NCBI GenBank assembly: GCA_947302975.1
Contig: CAMYXA010000005.1
Location: 1 to 48,036 of the forward strand
Origin: an uncultured Candidatus Saccharibacteria bacterium
GTDB taxonomy: Bacteria; Patescibacteriota; Saccharimonadia; Saccharimonadales; Saccharimonadaceae
DNA length: 48,036 nt
Direction of reading: 5' to 3'
Shown here: in pieces, positions 32,187-40,814 of the stretch
Numbering within the stretch: the stretch's first letter is position 1
Layout of the letters: each line of letters begins with the position of its first letter
Program-made: the position numbers and the translations under genes
Notes under the pieces: generated by a model
What the model was told of the DNA's origin: nothing
What the model saw: the letters and a program-made list of their open reading frames with translations, nothing else
Database searches by the model: none

Positions 32187-32203
32187 AGTGGGTTTTCTCG
32201 GGG

Positions 32204-32232
32204 TTGACTAGTGATACCGTTTATGCTAAATT
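32204..32232 (+). promoter_or_regulatory. Promoter of surface cassette 1
   Basis: TTGACT (32204-32209), 17-bp spacer ending TATGC, TAAATT (32227-32232). Nearly the same sequence as the cassette 2 promoter at 36527. AAGAAAGG (32261-32268) is the ribosome-binding site of the next gene. Confidence 0.85.
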
Positions 32233-32274
32233 CAAGAGATAAAAGGTCATATCAAAAATAAAGAAAGGTTTTTT

Positions 32275-32673
32275 ATGGATGCTGCTGCCAGCCAAAACAC
32301 CAATACCAACTTAACTGATGATCAGGTCAGGGACGCACTTAGCAAAATGTCTACTGACGAAATACTACAGACAGTAGCTCTCAGTCTTCTCATTGAAAAA
32401 GGTTTTACCGACCTAGATGAAGACACGAAGAAAGATATGATTAATGATCTTGTCGAGAGGGAATACAGCTTTATTGAACGTTCAGTTATCGCTGCCTTGC
32501 CAGAAGATAAGCGCGCTGAAGTCAATAAAATGATCGAAGATGACGCTGTTTCTGATGACGCAGTTCAAAAAGTTATTGCTGAATCCGGAATCGACACTGA
32601 GACAATCACAAGCGAAGCACTTACGAAGTTTAGGGAAATCTATCTCGGTTTAGATAAAGAAACGGAGGAATAG
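32275..32673 (+). CDS. Small acidic helical protein (DUF5663-like), cassette 1
   Basis: 132 aa, no signal peptide, no membrane segment, no cysteine. Predicted all-helical and acidic: DDQVRDALSKMSTDEILQ, then LIEKGFTDLDEDTKKDMIND, IAALPEDKRAEVNKMIED and a final LTKFREIYLGLDKETEE. The pattern of helices and the ending resemble DUF5663 proteins found in CPR genomes; the link is tentative. A paralogue sits at 36589. Both stand directly before a large membrane protein with a shared tail; here only 1 nt separates the two genes. A chaperone- or partner-like role for the neighbour is inference. Confidence 0.65.
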   Translation: MDAAASQNTNTNLTDDQVRDALSKMSTDEILQTVALSLLIEKGFTDLDEDTKKDMINDLVEREYSFIERSVIAALPEDKRAEVNKMIEDDAVSDDAVQKVIAESGIDTETITSEALTKFREIYLGLDKETEE

Positions 32674-32674
32674 A

Positions 32675-35600
32675 ATGCCTGGTAATAATGTCGGAAACCA
32701 GCAACCAGCACCGCAGCAGGGTGAGGGTGTTGCTGAGAGTCAGATTGACTCCGCCGAAGTAGAAAAGAAACTTGAAGACCTTTATGCAAACCGTGGCAAG
32801 AAAACCTATCAGGTTGTGCTTGCCGAGATAGATAACGATAGCCTCAAAAAAGCAGTTCAGGGCTACACCATGGATGCCATGGAAGAATGGGATAAGAACC
32901 ATGTCAAAAAAGGCATTAAAAAGATTCTCCCAAGTAATACGATTGCGCGCGCTATGCGCCTTAGTCAGTACAAGAAGGTGGCGAATCGTGCCGCCAAGGA
33001 GAGTGGCAGCGTTGATGCGATTTCTCTTGCGATTCAAGAGATGCAAAAACAAGAGCAAGCAGCGGATTTCAAGGTTACTCATTTCAAGAAGGGTGATGCC
33101 GATAACATTATCGACACCGTCAAGAATCGTCTAGATGACGAGAATGATGAGGTGAACAGAGATAATGGCGCTCATCGTATGGATAGCAATATCTTCGATC
33201 GTGCTACCATGGCAGCGGAAGCTGGTGAGGAAAATCTCGACTTGGGCGTAAAGAAAAATGATGAGGATACCGAAAGGCAATCCGAAATTCGTGATGCATT
33301 CACTCAATATGCACAGGAAGTTGCAACCTATAAGGGCGGCAAGAAAACCAAGGCTGTGAAAGAAGCTCGCAAGGAGCTCGAAACAAGGCTTGATGAAATT
33401 GGTGGCGCCGTGGCTGCATCGAATTATTCTGATACGATTGACAAAATGAGCGAAGACCTTAAAGGCGCTTTCGCTGGCGAGCTTAAGAAAGGTGCAGACA
33501 AACATGAACACGACGTTGCGATTGCTGCGATCGATAAGTACATTCAAGATAACTTGAATGTGTTTGATGCAAAGGTTGAGTTTGGTCTTGATGCAAAAGA
33601 GGCTAAGTTTAAGACGCTTGGCGATAGGGCAACCTATACCTATGGCGCTGCGATTGGTGCAACGATTGCGTTGGTTGGTTCAACGGTTAATGCGATAGGA
33701 AAGAGTACACTGGCTCGTGCCGTGTCTAACTCCGCAATAGTAGCAGCCGGGGTGAGAATCGCGCTTGCCACTGGCCTTGGTGCAGCGAAGGGTGCCGTTG
33801 ATGAACATAACAAACAACTTCGTGAGAACGTTAAAGATGCGCTAAGTGGCGAATCTAAGGAGAAGAAAAAAGGCCACTTTGAGATTATGAATGTCGATGA
33901 GAAGATTTCGGAAATGAAGGATCTTATCGATAAGGGCATTGCAACAGAAGCTGACTATAGCAGCGCGATGAAAATCATCAATCAACTTCGAGCAAGAAAC
34001 TCGATTCAAAACGAAAAGCATATTCAGCTTCTTGGCTACAACGGTCGCGATGACATTGAGCAATCAAAATGTGAGATGTTTAAGACAATCAATCAACTTA
34101 CCAAGCTTGCCAAGGCTTCTGGATTTGGTAGTGAGACTGATGAAATGGTCGCATTGCAAGAGAAAAGCGATGTCTATAAAATGGTTGGAGACGTTAAGAA
34201 GGACCAGCGTTGGGCAGTTCTTGGTAAAGCAGTCAAGACTGGTGCAATCGCCCTTGGTGCTGCAGTACTCGGTACAGCTATTGGCGATGCCGTTGGTGGC
34301 TTGGCCCATGGTAAAGGATTACTTGGCGGCAAAATTGGTTCCGAGCTCAAAGGTCTTGCTGATGGTTCATTGAAATGGGATGGATTACATATTGTTGAAG
34401 CTACTGGCGCTGCGACTGCGGCTGCGGAAACAGCAACGGCCGCTGGGGAAGCTGAAGCAACCAGGGAAGTACTCGATAAAGGCAGTGGCGCGGTGCTCAT
34501 TAATGATGACCCGGCTGGCGGCGTTGAAGTTGGCTTGGATAAAGATGGCGATGGCGTAATTGATACGTATTTGTTTGGTGAAGGTGATCAACCTGGCATC
34601 GATCTTAGCGATGAGTCTCAAATCGCCGAGCTCAATGAATCGCTCAATCAATATGGTATTGAACTTCAGCACGAACAAATTATTTCTTCAGAATATGGTC
34701 AGGTCAGTATTGAAAACTATTTGAATAATGCTGAAAACGCGGTTAATGTTGGTCCAGTTGATTGGGGACAGAGTAGTACGAGAGTTGTGTTTGGCAACCC
34801 GGTTGCTGTTGCGGCTGATGGTATGGATCAGTATGAAGTTAATATCGCAGCTCTTAATGGTGGCGAAATTCCAGAAGGCGCTAAGTTCTTCATCGATCTC
34901 GATGGGGATGGTCCTGGAAGCGCTCTCGAATATACAATTCAAGACGGTAAGGCAATTATCCCGGCCGACGTACTCGACACTAGCCGTGTTGGTTCCGGTG
35001 GCGTAGCCAACTTCATTGGCGTTGCACGTGTTGGCGAAGTTAATGCGGAAGGAAATATGGTTTCTTACGCAACAAGCTTCGGCAAAGCCGCTAACCTTTC
35101 GGATACACTTACGGCTAGCATTGATAACGATGTTCACACCTTTACTGCAATTGACATTGAGACTGGTGAAAGACTAAGCCAATTCGCCGTAAATCCAGAG
35201 AGTGCAGAAATCAGCAATATGAGCGAAATCTTCAATGGTATTGAAGTTTCTGGCCACGATCGTTTGCCGTCAGTCTTTACGGTTAATGATCTTGGCGATA
35301 ATGCTCAGCCAGTTACACTCGCAAGTGGTCAAGTGCTTCAGGATTATGATGTCAGCGGTGGTTATCATCCAGAATTTGACGCCTTTGAAAATACTCCATT
35401 TAAGGGTAGCGATACATTCCTCGGCACTCCAATGACATGGGATGCTGATATGGATGGCGTAATGAGTCCAGAAGAAGAGCTAAGCTACATTAAGCAATTG
35501 ATTGTACGTACTGGTACGAACCCATACATGCTTGGCCAGAACGCTTCGAACTATGGCATTCTTGAACCGGAGACGCTTGAAAATATCATTCCTCGCGAAA

Positions 35601-36511
35601 AGCTTGTTGAATGGGGAATTACGGATGGCGTAGTGGATTCTGAAACTGAACTCAACCTCATGCTTGCAGCGCTCAAACAACCTGCTAATGCTGAGTATTG
35701 GGACAGCCTCGCAAATGCAACCATCAATGAGATGGAATCGAAGCTTAGTAACGGTGGCTTTGACGTAGAAAGAATTGCTGAGCGTACAGCAACCTATTCG
35801 AACAGCCTTGGCTTGTTCGATACTTCCGGCGCAACGACACAAAGAACAATTTTGTATCCATATACAATCAATGAAAATGGCGAAAAAGTTGCAATCGGTA
35901 ACGTTGGTTGGTGGTGCCGTAAATATGGTGCCTACGGCGGAAGAGTTGGTGACTTGCCACTTTGTGAACAGAAGGGTATTCCAAGGGGAAGCGAAGTTTC
36001 AGAAAGCTCTGAGGGTATCGAAAACACTGGTTCTGAAAACTCTGAGACATCCGAAACGTCTGAGACTTCGGAGGCAGTTGAAGATACCGGTTCTGAAAAC
36101 TCTGAGACAACTGAGACCTCGGAAGCAGTTGAAGATACTGGTTCGGAAAACTCTGAGACAACTGAAACTTCTGAGGGGGTTGAAGATACCGGTTCTGAAG
36201 GTACTGAAGGCTCGGAAGGTACCGAGGGTTCTGAAGGTAACGAAGATATCAAGAACGCTACGGCAATTGAACAGAATATGGGAGTTCACGATGAGACTAC
36301 GAACATCCTTGACCAACGTGGCGTAACTGAACAAACCGATATTCCAACCTTTGCTCCTGAGGGAGTGAATGTCGATACGACCAATGCGGCTGATAACGCG
36401 GCACAAGAAGCAGCTGATGCCGCCGCGCGAGAAGTTGGTGAGACTCCAATTTATTCCAATGAAGAATTGGGTCAACTATACGAACAATTCAGAGCCAACC
36501 AAGGCCAGTAG
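32675..36511 (+). CDS. Giant membrane-anchored protein with Ca-loop motifs and shared C-terminal tail
   Basis: 1278 aa, unrecognised. No N-terminal signal peptide: about 315 charged, helical residues come first and should be cytoplasmic. Hydrophobic segments at about 320-341, 353-377 and 512-545. The outer part has EF-hand/dockerin-like Asp loops: DKDGDGVID (622), DLDGDGPGS (741), DADMDGVMSPEEEL (923). A Ser/Glu/Thr repeat (about 1115-1190) leads to an 85-residue tail (AIEQNMGVHDE, then VDTTNAADNAAQ, ETPIYSNEELG) that recurs in the protein at 36914. RBS ACGGAGGA before the ATG. Probably envelope-spanning; adhesin-like or structural use is inference. Confidence 0.75.
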   Translation: MPGNNVGNQQPAPQQGEGVAESQIDSAEVEKKLEDLYANRGKKTYQVVLAEIDNDSLKKAVQGYTMDAMEEWDKNHVKKGIKKILPSNTIARAMRLSQYKKVANRAAKESGSVDAISLAIQEMQKQEQAADFKVTHFKKGDADNIIDTVKNRLDDENDEVNRDNGAHRMDSNIFDRATMAAEAGEENLDLGVKKNDEDTERQSEIRDAFTQYAQEVATYKGGKKTKAVKEARKELETRLDEIGGAVAASNYSDTIDKMSEDLKGAFAGELKKGADKHEHDVAIAAIDKYIQDNLNVFDAKVEFGLDAKEAKFKTLGDRATYTYGAAIGATIALVGSTVNAIGKSTLARAVSNSAIVAAGVRIALATGLGAAKGAVDEHNKQLRENVKDALSGESKEKKKGHFEIMNVDEKISEMKDLIDKGIATEADYSSAMKIINQLRARNSIQNEKHIQLLGYNGRDDIEQSKCEMFKTINQLTKLAKASGFGSETDEMVALQEKSDVYKMVGDVKKDQRWAVLGKAVKTGAIALGAAVLGTAIGDAVGGLAHGKGLLGGKIGSELKGLADGSLKWDGLHIVEATGAATAAAETATAAGEAEATREVLDKGSGAVLINDDPAGGVEVGLDKDGDGVIDTYLFGEGDQPGIDLSDESQIAELNESLNQYGIELQHEQIISSEYGQVSIENYLNNAENAVNVGPVDWGQSSTRVVFGNPVAVAADGMDQYEVNIAALNGGEIPEGAKFFIDLDGDGPGSALEYTIQDGKAIIPADVLDTSRVGSGGVANFIGVARVGEVNAEGNMVSYATSFGKAANLSDTLTASIDNDVHTFTAIDIETGERLSQFAVNPESAEISNMSEIFNGIEVSGHDRLPSVFTVNDLGDNAQPVTLASGQVLQDYDVSGGYHPEFDAFENTPFKGSDTFLGTPMTWDADMDGVMSPEEELSYIKQLIVRTGTNPYMLGQNASNYGILEPETLENIIPREKLVEWGITDGVVDSETELNLMLAALKQPANAEYWDSLANATINEMESKLSNGGFDVERIAERTATYSNSLGLFDTSGATTQRTILYPYTINENGEKVAIGNVGWWCRKYGAYGGRVGDLPLCEQKGIPRGSEVSESSEGIENTGSENSETSETSETSEAVEDTGSENSETTETSEAVEDTGSENSETTETSEGVEDTGSEGTEGSEGTEGSEGNEDIKNATAIEQNMGVHDETTNILDQRGVTEQTDIPTFAPEGVNVDTTNAADNAAQEAADAAAREVGETPIYSNEELGQLYEQFRANQGQ
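36026..36240 (+). repeat. 51-bp tandem repeat in the giant protein gene
   Basis: A 51-bp unit (17 codons, about VEDTGSENSETTETSEA) begins at 36077, 36128 and 36179, with partial copies before and after. The period is a multiple of three, so copy-number change would keep the frame. Confidence 0.85.
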
Positions 36512-36526
36512 TCCCCCTTACGCTTA

Positions 36527-36555
36527 TTGACGCTCTAAAGCGTTTATGATAAATT
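36527..36555 (+). promoter_or_regulatory. Promoter of surface cassette 2
   Basis: TTGACG (36527-36532), 17-bp spacer ending TATGA, TAAATT (36550-36555). The stretch CGTTTATG-N-TAAATTCAA is shared with the cassette 1 promoter, as is the AGAAAGGTTT after it. Confidence 0.85.
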
Positions 36556-36588
36556 CAAAAACAGAAAGGTTTATATAAAAACAACTCC

Positions 36589-36921
36589 ATGGAAAAGTAT
36601 CTTATAGACCGTTCGGTGCTTGAAGGCATTGTCGATGCCGTTATGTCGGCTGCAGACTTGTCTGCAAAAACTGATGCGGAAAAGGCCGCTCTGAAAGAGT
36701 GGGGGATCAAACGGCTGGATAATAATATTGGTCTTGCGGTGGTGGCTTCGCTAGACGAAGAACAACTAAAAGAATACGAGGCACTTATCGCTGATGAGAA
36801 TGTTTCTGAAGAACAAATTGGCGAGTTCTTCGATAAATGTGGGGTTGATGTTGAGGAAGCAGCGAAGAATGAAATTCTAAGCTTCAGAGATGAGTTTAGT
36901 GAGGAGGTTAAAAATGCCTAA
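36589..36921 (+). CDS. Small acidic helical protein (DUF5663-like), cassette 2
   Basis: 110 aa, paralogous in layout to the gene at 32275: N-terminal helix LIDRSVLEGIVDAVMSA, then VVASLDEEQLKEYEALIAD, NVSEEQIGEFFDKCGVD and a final EILSFRDEFSEEVKNA. One cysteine, no membrane segment. It overlaps the next gene by 8 nt, which keeps the small-plus-large gene pairing. AGAAAGG (36563-36569) is the nearest ribosome-binding site but is 19 nt from the ATG, so an alternative start cannot be excluded; none is obvious. Confidence 0.65.
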   Translation: MEKYLIDRSVLEGIVDAVMSAADLSAKTDAEKAALKEWGIKRLDNNIGLAVVASLDEEQLKEYEALIADENVSEEQIGEFFDKCGVDVEEAAKNEILSFRDEFSEEVKNA

Positions 36922-38365
36922 TGATGCTAATACCCCAAGAACTTCTGGAGGCGAACAGGCGCCACAAAACCCTGAAACCGCAGCAGCCGTAAAACGTAGT
37001 CGCGGTAATAAGGCTGTTGTTACTGCCGAACAACAGAATGCTATCGAAAGAATGAGGAATAGTGAAGCCTCAAAAAACTTCATCAATAAAAAAGTGTTGG
37101 GTCTCATTGCCGGTGGCCTTTTGTTTGCTGGTGTCGCAGCTGGCGTAGTGAATGAAGTGAAGCAAAACGACAGGCTTGATAGAATCGAGACGCAAATGGG
37201 GGCAAATGAAATCACTCTCGAATCTCAACAGACTAGACTTGACGACTACGAAATGAGAATGAATGCTCTTCAGGACCAACTTGAAGAACAGGGGATTCTT
37301 ATTGAAACCGATCTGGGTAAAGGCCAGACTGACAATGGCGTTAGATTTAACTACCAGGCTGGTCGCATCATCTTTGGTGATGGTGAAACTAGGGTTAGTC
37401 CATTTGAATTTGACGATGATATGTATCTCAATACTGGCTTCCGTTATAACGAATCGTTCTCTTCGGAGCAGAGAGATAGAAACTTTGACACTTCAGTTAC
37501 GAATGTGCCACAGCTTCTTACTGAGAACGCAGCGGTGGTATTAACTCAGGAACAATTCGACGAGATTGCTGGACAATATGGCGTAGAATCAATTGATTTG
37601 TCTAGAGATAACGCTGGCGAATTGATTAAGAAAGCTCTCGATGAGTGTGAAGACGGTAGTGGTTTCCAACAAGCTTTGATTGGCGCTGTGACTGATGAAA
37701 TTATTACTTCTGACGAGTTCGAAGAACTTGGTGATGATACCGAGTATGACATGCTCGTACTTGTAAGGGATAAAGGTCTTGAATATGAAGATATCAGCAC
37801 TGAATATATCCGCCGTTCTGGTTCCATCACTTGTAGGAGAGTGACGTTTGAAAATGGACAAACCGTTTACTATGGTGAATGTGGTGCGGCTCAAATCGTG
37901 AAGATTATTACTCCATCTTCGTCAGAAGGTTCTGAAACAGTTGAAAGTGCTGGCTCTGAAGCCTCTGAGGGCTCTGAGAATAATGAAAATATCGAGACTG
38001 GTTCTGAAACGTCTGAGGGGTCTGAGGGTAACGAGAATACTGACAGCGGTTCCGAGGGTACCGAAGGGTCTGAAGACTCTGAGGGTTCCGAAGGTAATGA
38101 AGATGTGAAAGATCCTAATGCGATTGAACAAAATATGGGAATTGGGGATGAATCATCAAATAATTTGAGTCAGTTGCCAGCGACCGATGAGACCGAAATC
38201 CCAACTATTCAAGGTCAACCTCATGTTGATACAAGCGATGCCGCCGGTGCGGAAGCACAGGAAAGAGCCGATGAAGCGGCTGCGGCGGCTGGTGAGACGC
38301 CAATTTATTCAGATGATGAATTGGCAAATATGTGGGCGAACTTTAATAATAACAATAATAAATAG
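36914..38365 (+). CDS. Membrane protein with coiled coil and shared C-terminal tail, cassette 2
   Basis: 483 aa. Cytoplasmic N-terminus of about 58 residues, one transmembrane helix (VLGLIAGGLLFAGVAAGVV, about 62-80), a coiled coil (NDRLDRIETQMGANEITLES to about 130), then a globular outer domain with two or three Cys (ITCRRVTF, YGECGAA). A Ser/Glu/Gly repeat region (about 335-400) precedes an 85-residue tail (AIEQNMGIGDE, VDTSDAAGAEAQ, ETPIYSDDELA) clearly homologous to that of the 1278-aa protein. Start ATG 36914 chosen for GAGGAGG at 36900-36906. Unknown family; same likely topology as the giant protein but one helix. Confidence 0.75.
   Translation: MPNDANTPRTSGGEQAPQNPETAAAVKRSRGNKAVVTAEQQNAIERMRNSEASKNFINKKVLGLIAGGLLFAGVAAGVVNEVKQNDRLDRIETQMGANEITLESQQTRLDDYEMRMNALQDQLEEQGILIETDLGKGQTDNGVRFNYQAGRIIFGDGETRVSPFEFDDDMYLNTGFRYNESFSSEQRDRNFDTSVTNVPQLLTENAAVVLTQEQFDEIAGQYGVESIDLSRDNAGELIKKALDECEDGSGFQQALIGAVTDEIITSDEFEELGDDTEYDMLVLVRDKGLEYEDISTEYIRRSGSITCRRVTFENGQTVYYGECGAAQIVKIITPSSSEGSETVESAGSEASEGSENNENIETGSETSEGSEGNENTDSGSEGTEGSEDSEGSEGNEDVKDPNAIEQNMGIGDESSNNLSQLPATDETEIPTIQGQPHVDTSDAAGAEAQERADEAAAAAGETPIYSDDELANMWANFNNNNNK
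37918..38110 (+). repeat. Ser/Glu/Gly-coding low-complexity region
   Basis: Irregular short repeats encoding SEGSE, SETSE, NENTD units, parallel to the repeat region of the giant gene but without a fixed 51-bp period. Confidence 0.75.
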
Positions 38366-38378
38366 ATAAAGGAGGTCT

Positions 38379-39206
38379 ATGAAAAGAATCAAAAGAATTG
38401 CGGTGGCGGCTTTAGCAGTATTTGCGACAGTACCTAGTGCTAGCGTAATGGCATGGGGTCCTGAACGTGCAACATACACGATGGAATCTCCAGCTCCATC
38501 TGCAGTATTTAACTCTATTACTGACAACCCAACGATTGGCGATGAGCGCAACTTCGTGAGGATTGCCGAAAAAGATTCCGGAACCACTTTTGGCGACGAA
38601 ATCAAAATTGAGCCAGGCAAAGAATATGAAGTCTATATTGGCTATCATAACGATGCTGCAACCAGCACCAACGCTGCCGGCAAGGGTATTGCTCAACAAG
38701 TGCGCCTTTCTTCAACTTTTCCAAATGAATTGAAGGCTGGTGAACGTGGCATGGTTAGTGCAATTATCTCTGCCTACAACACTACTCCAGAAAAAATTTG
38801 GGATGAGGCATACATTACTGCCGATAAGGACGTGACACTTTCATTTAAAGCTGGCTCTGCCATCGTTTATAACGGTTGGGGAATTAATGGAAGCGTACTT
38901 TCACAAGATTTGTTTACTGAAAAAGGTACTTACCTTGGTGTAGATAAACTTGATGGTATTGTCTTCGGTTGTGCCGAATACTCTGGTCACGTTATCTATG
39001 TTTTGAAAGTAAACGAAGTTTCTAAAGAAATTCCACACACTGGTCCAGTTGAAGTTGCAATGGCAATTGCTATTGCAGTTGGTCTTGGTGGTGGTTTGTT
39101 CTACCTCTATCGTACTAGAAGGACTTTAAAGAAAGTTACTGACAGCGTAAAGGGAAATAATATTGACGCAGGTGATGCGCCAAAAGATGACAATGTCGAA
39201 GAATAA
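38379..39206 (+). CDS. Exported protein with IPHTG sorting-like tail
   Basis: 275 aa. Signal peptide (about 1-25, MKRIKRIAVAALAVFATVPS, cleavage near VMA). The central beta-rich domain starts RIAEKDSGTTFGDEIKIEPG and contains YEVYIGYHNDAATSTNAAGK, a pattern repeated in many CPR surface proteins. IPHTG (218-222) is followed by a transmembrane helix and RTRR, the layout of a sortase substrate, but about 35 acidic residues extend beyond. No sortase gene is in the window. AAAGGAGG lies 6 nt before the ATG. Last gene before the ATP-grasp, which it overlaps by 14 nt. Confidence 0.75.
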   Translation: MKRIKRIAVAALAVFATVPSASVMAWGPERATYTMESPAPSAVFNSITDNPTIGDERNFVRIAEKDSGTTFGDEIKIEPGKEYEVYIGYHNDAATSTNAAGKGIAQQVRLSSTFPNELKAGERGMVSAIISAYNTTPEKIWDEAYITADKDVTLSFKAGSAIVYNGWGINGSVLSQDLFTEKGTYLGVDKLDGIVFGCAEYSGHVIYVLKVNEVSKEIPHTGPVEVAMAIAIAVGLGGGLFYLYRTRRTLKKVTDSVKGNNIDAGDAPKDDNVEE

Positions 39207-40461
39207 GACTTTGACACTAGTCGAGGGGCGCAAAGTCAACTATCGTACTATCAATGATATGCGTGCTCAAACAGCGGGAACCGGGTGGGGTTTCTCGCTG
39301 CTTGAGGAAGTTGATCGGGAAAGTATTGCCAGATGTGATTTTGGCAAATATTTTTCTAATTACGTTATTTGGCGTGATTTAAATAATTCTGTTAACGCTG
39401 TTGATGTCATGCGTATTTATGCGTGGCTCAACAAACACAAAGAAATTCATACCATAAACACACATTTGGTGGGGGGTAGGGCTTTTTCTTCTGATAAATA
39501 TTATCAGCATTCGCTTTATGGTATGGATCCAGTGATTGGAAAGAATACACCAATAACTTATCTGGTTAAGAATAAGGATGAGGTACAGGAACTGGTCAAA
39601 GACGGGCTGATTAAATATCCGTTGGTTCTTAAAGAAAGAATGGGCACGGCGGGCAAGGGAATCGCCTTGGTTCCTGATGAGGAATATCTTTTGTCTGAAC
39701 ATATTCGGGGCGGGACTTGGATGAATGTGATGGTCGAGCCTTATATCTTTGGTGATTATGACTGGCGCGTGTTTGTAGTCGGGGGTGTTGCCGTTGGTAT
39801 GATGAGAAAAGAGCTCGACGAGAATCGCCCTGGCGATTTTGTGCAGAAGTCTGCTGGCAAGAATAAGACAAACGAGACTGATCCGAAAGTTAGGAAAGAA
39901 TTATCTAGGATTGCCTGTAGAATGGCGTCAGTTTGTGGGCTAGAATATGCTGGATGCGACATTATTCGCGACAAGAGAACGGGTAGATACTATGTCCTTG
40001 AAACGAATAATTCGGCGGGTTGGCAGAATCATTTTAATGACGTTACCGGACTTAACATGGGAAGAATCCTTTTGTCGTGGTTTGATGATATGTCCGTCCT
40101 GGATGAAAAGGGATTCTTTGAGGGGGTTAAGGCGTACACGATGAATCGTGTAAAATATTTGTACGAAAATAAGGAGCGTTTTGAGCAGATTTTGGCCTGG
40201 AAAGAAAAGACGAAGGAGGCCGCTGGCAATACTTTGGCGGCTCGTCTCCAGAGAGCGTATCTCGAGATATTAAATGGTGCGGATGTTAAATCTGCAAAGG
40301 GGATAATTGAGGAAGTTGAGAATACTCCTCTCTGTTGGGCTGGTAATTTTCTTGGCAGTAATATTCATGGCGAGGGTGGAATATTTGAAGAAGACTGTAT
40401 TCCGACGGCTTACTACTTGGCAATTAGGGAAAAGTATGATAAAATACTGGGAGTTAAATAA
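39193..40461 (+). CDS. ATP-grasp ligase (RimK-like)
   Basis: 422 aa. An N-terminal domain of about 110 residues is followed by an ATP-grasp domain: YPLVLKERMGTAGKGIALV (nucleotide Lys and Gly-rich loop), NVMVEPYIFGDYDWRVFVVG, GMMRKELDEN with GDFVQKSAGK, and GCDIIRDKRTGRYYVLETNN (metal-binding Glu/Asn). The C-terminal 100 residues are helical. ATP-grasp enzymes form amide or similar bonds through an acyl phosphate; RimK adds glutamates to a protein tail. Substrate unknown. Start ATG 39193 (ATG 39187 also possible), overlapping the preceding surface gene, so it is coupled to it. Confidence 0.8.
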   Translation: MSKNKTLTLVEGRKVNYRTINDMRAQTAGTGWGFSLLEEVDRESIARCDFGKYFSNYVIWRDLNNSVNAVDVMRIYAWLNKHKEIHTINTHLVGGRAFSSDKYYQHSLYGMDPVIGKNTPITYLVKNKDEVQELVKDGLIKYPLVLKERMGTAGKGIALVPDEEYLLSEHIRGGTWMNVMVEPYIFGDYDWRVFVVGGVAVGMMRKELDENRPGDFVQKSAGKNKTNETDPKVRKELSRIACRMASVCGLEYAGCDIIRDKRTGRYYVLETNNSAGWQNHFNDVTGLNMGRILLSWFDDMSVLDEKGFFEGVKAYTMNRVKYLYENKERFEQILAWKEKTKEAAGNTLAARLQRAYLEILNGADVKSAKGIIEEVENTPLCWAGNFLGSNIHGEGGIFEEDCIPTAYYLAIREKYDKILGVK

Positions 40462-40469
40462 GGATTAAT

Positions 40470-40778
40470 ATGAAGAAAGCAGTTATCCTCGTTGGCGGGA
40501 AACAATACCTCGTCGAAGAGAAAGAGACCCTTAGGGTGGACCTCCTCCCTGAAGGAACCAAAGAGCTCGAAACCGATGCTTTGCTTCTTATCGATGGTGA
40601 CAAGACTACAGTCGGCACTCCAACGGTCAAGGGCGTGAAGGTTTCAGCTAAGGTAGTTGAACCTAAGGTCGCCGGCGAAAAAGTTCGCGTGATCCGCTAC
40701 CACTCAAAGAAGCGTGTCCACACCGAAACTGGTCACCGTCAGAAGTATTCTGAAATCTTGATCGAAAAGATCGCCTAA
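40470..40778 (+). CDS. rplU: 50S ribosomal protein L21
   Basis: 102 aa, normal length. Starts KKAVILVGGKQYLVEE, has VRVIRYHSKKRVHTETGHRQ typical of the rRNA-binding end. The usual partner rpmA (L27) does not follow; a terminator does. AAGGATT serves as a weak ribosome-binding site 8 nt after the ATP-grasp stop. Confidence 0.96.
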   Translation: MKKAVILVGGKQYLVEEKETLRVDLLPEGTKELETDALLLIDGDKTTVGTPTVKGVKVSAKVVEPKVAGEKVRVIRYHSKKRVHTETGHRQKYSEILIEKIA

Positions 40779-40780
40779 TA

Positions 40781-40810
40781 AAATAAGCCCTATCACGGGG
40801 CTTATTTTTT
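40781..40810 (+). terminator. rplU terminator
   Basis: AATAAGCCC (40782-40790), loop TATCACG, GGGCTTATT, then T-run. The A/T extension makes it usable in both directions. Confidence 0.92.
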
Positions 40811-40814
40811 ATGT

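Noticed and set aside
31750..32190. tmRNA, RNase P RNA or SRP RNA in the gene-poor stretch
   Set aside because: No tRNA-like ends, no conserved RNase P core such as GAGGAAAGTCC, and no SRP GNRA-tetraloop hairpin were found.
36026..36240. CRISPR-like regular repeats
   Set aside because: The repeats are contiguous, in frame, without unique spacers, and encode a Ser/Glu spacer in a protein.
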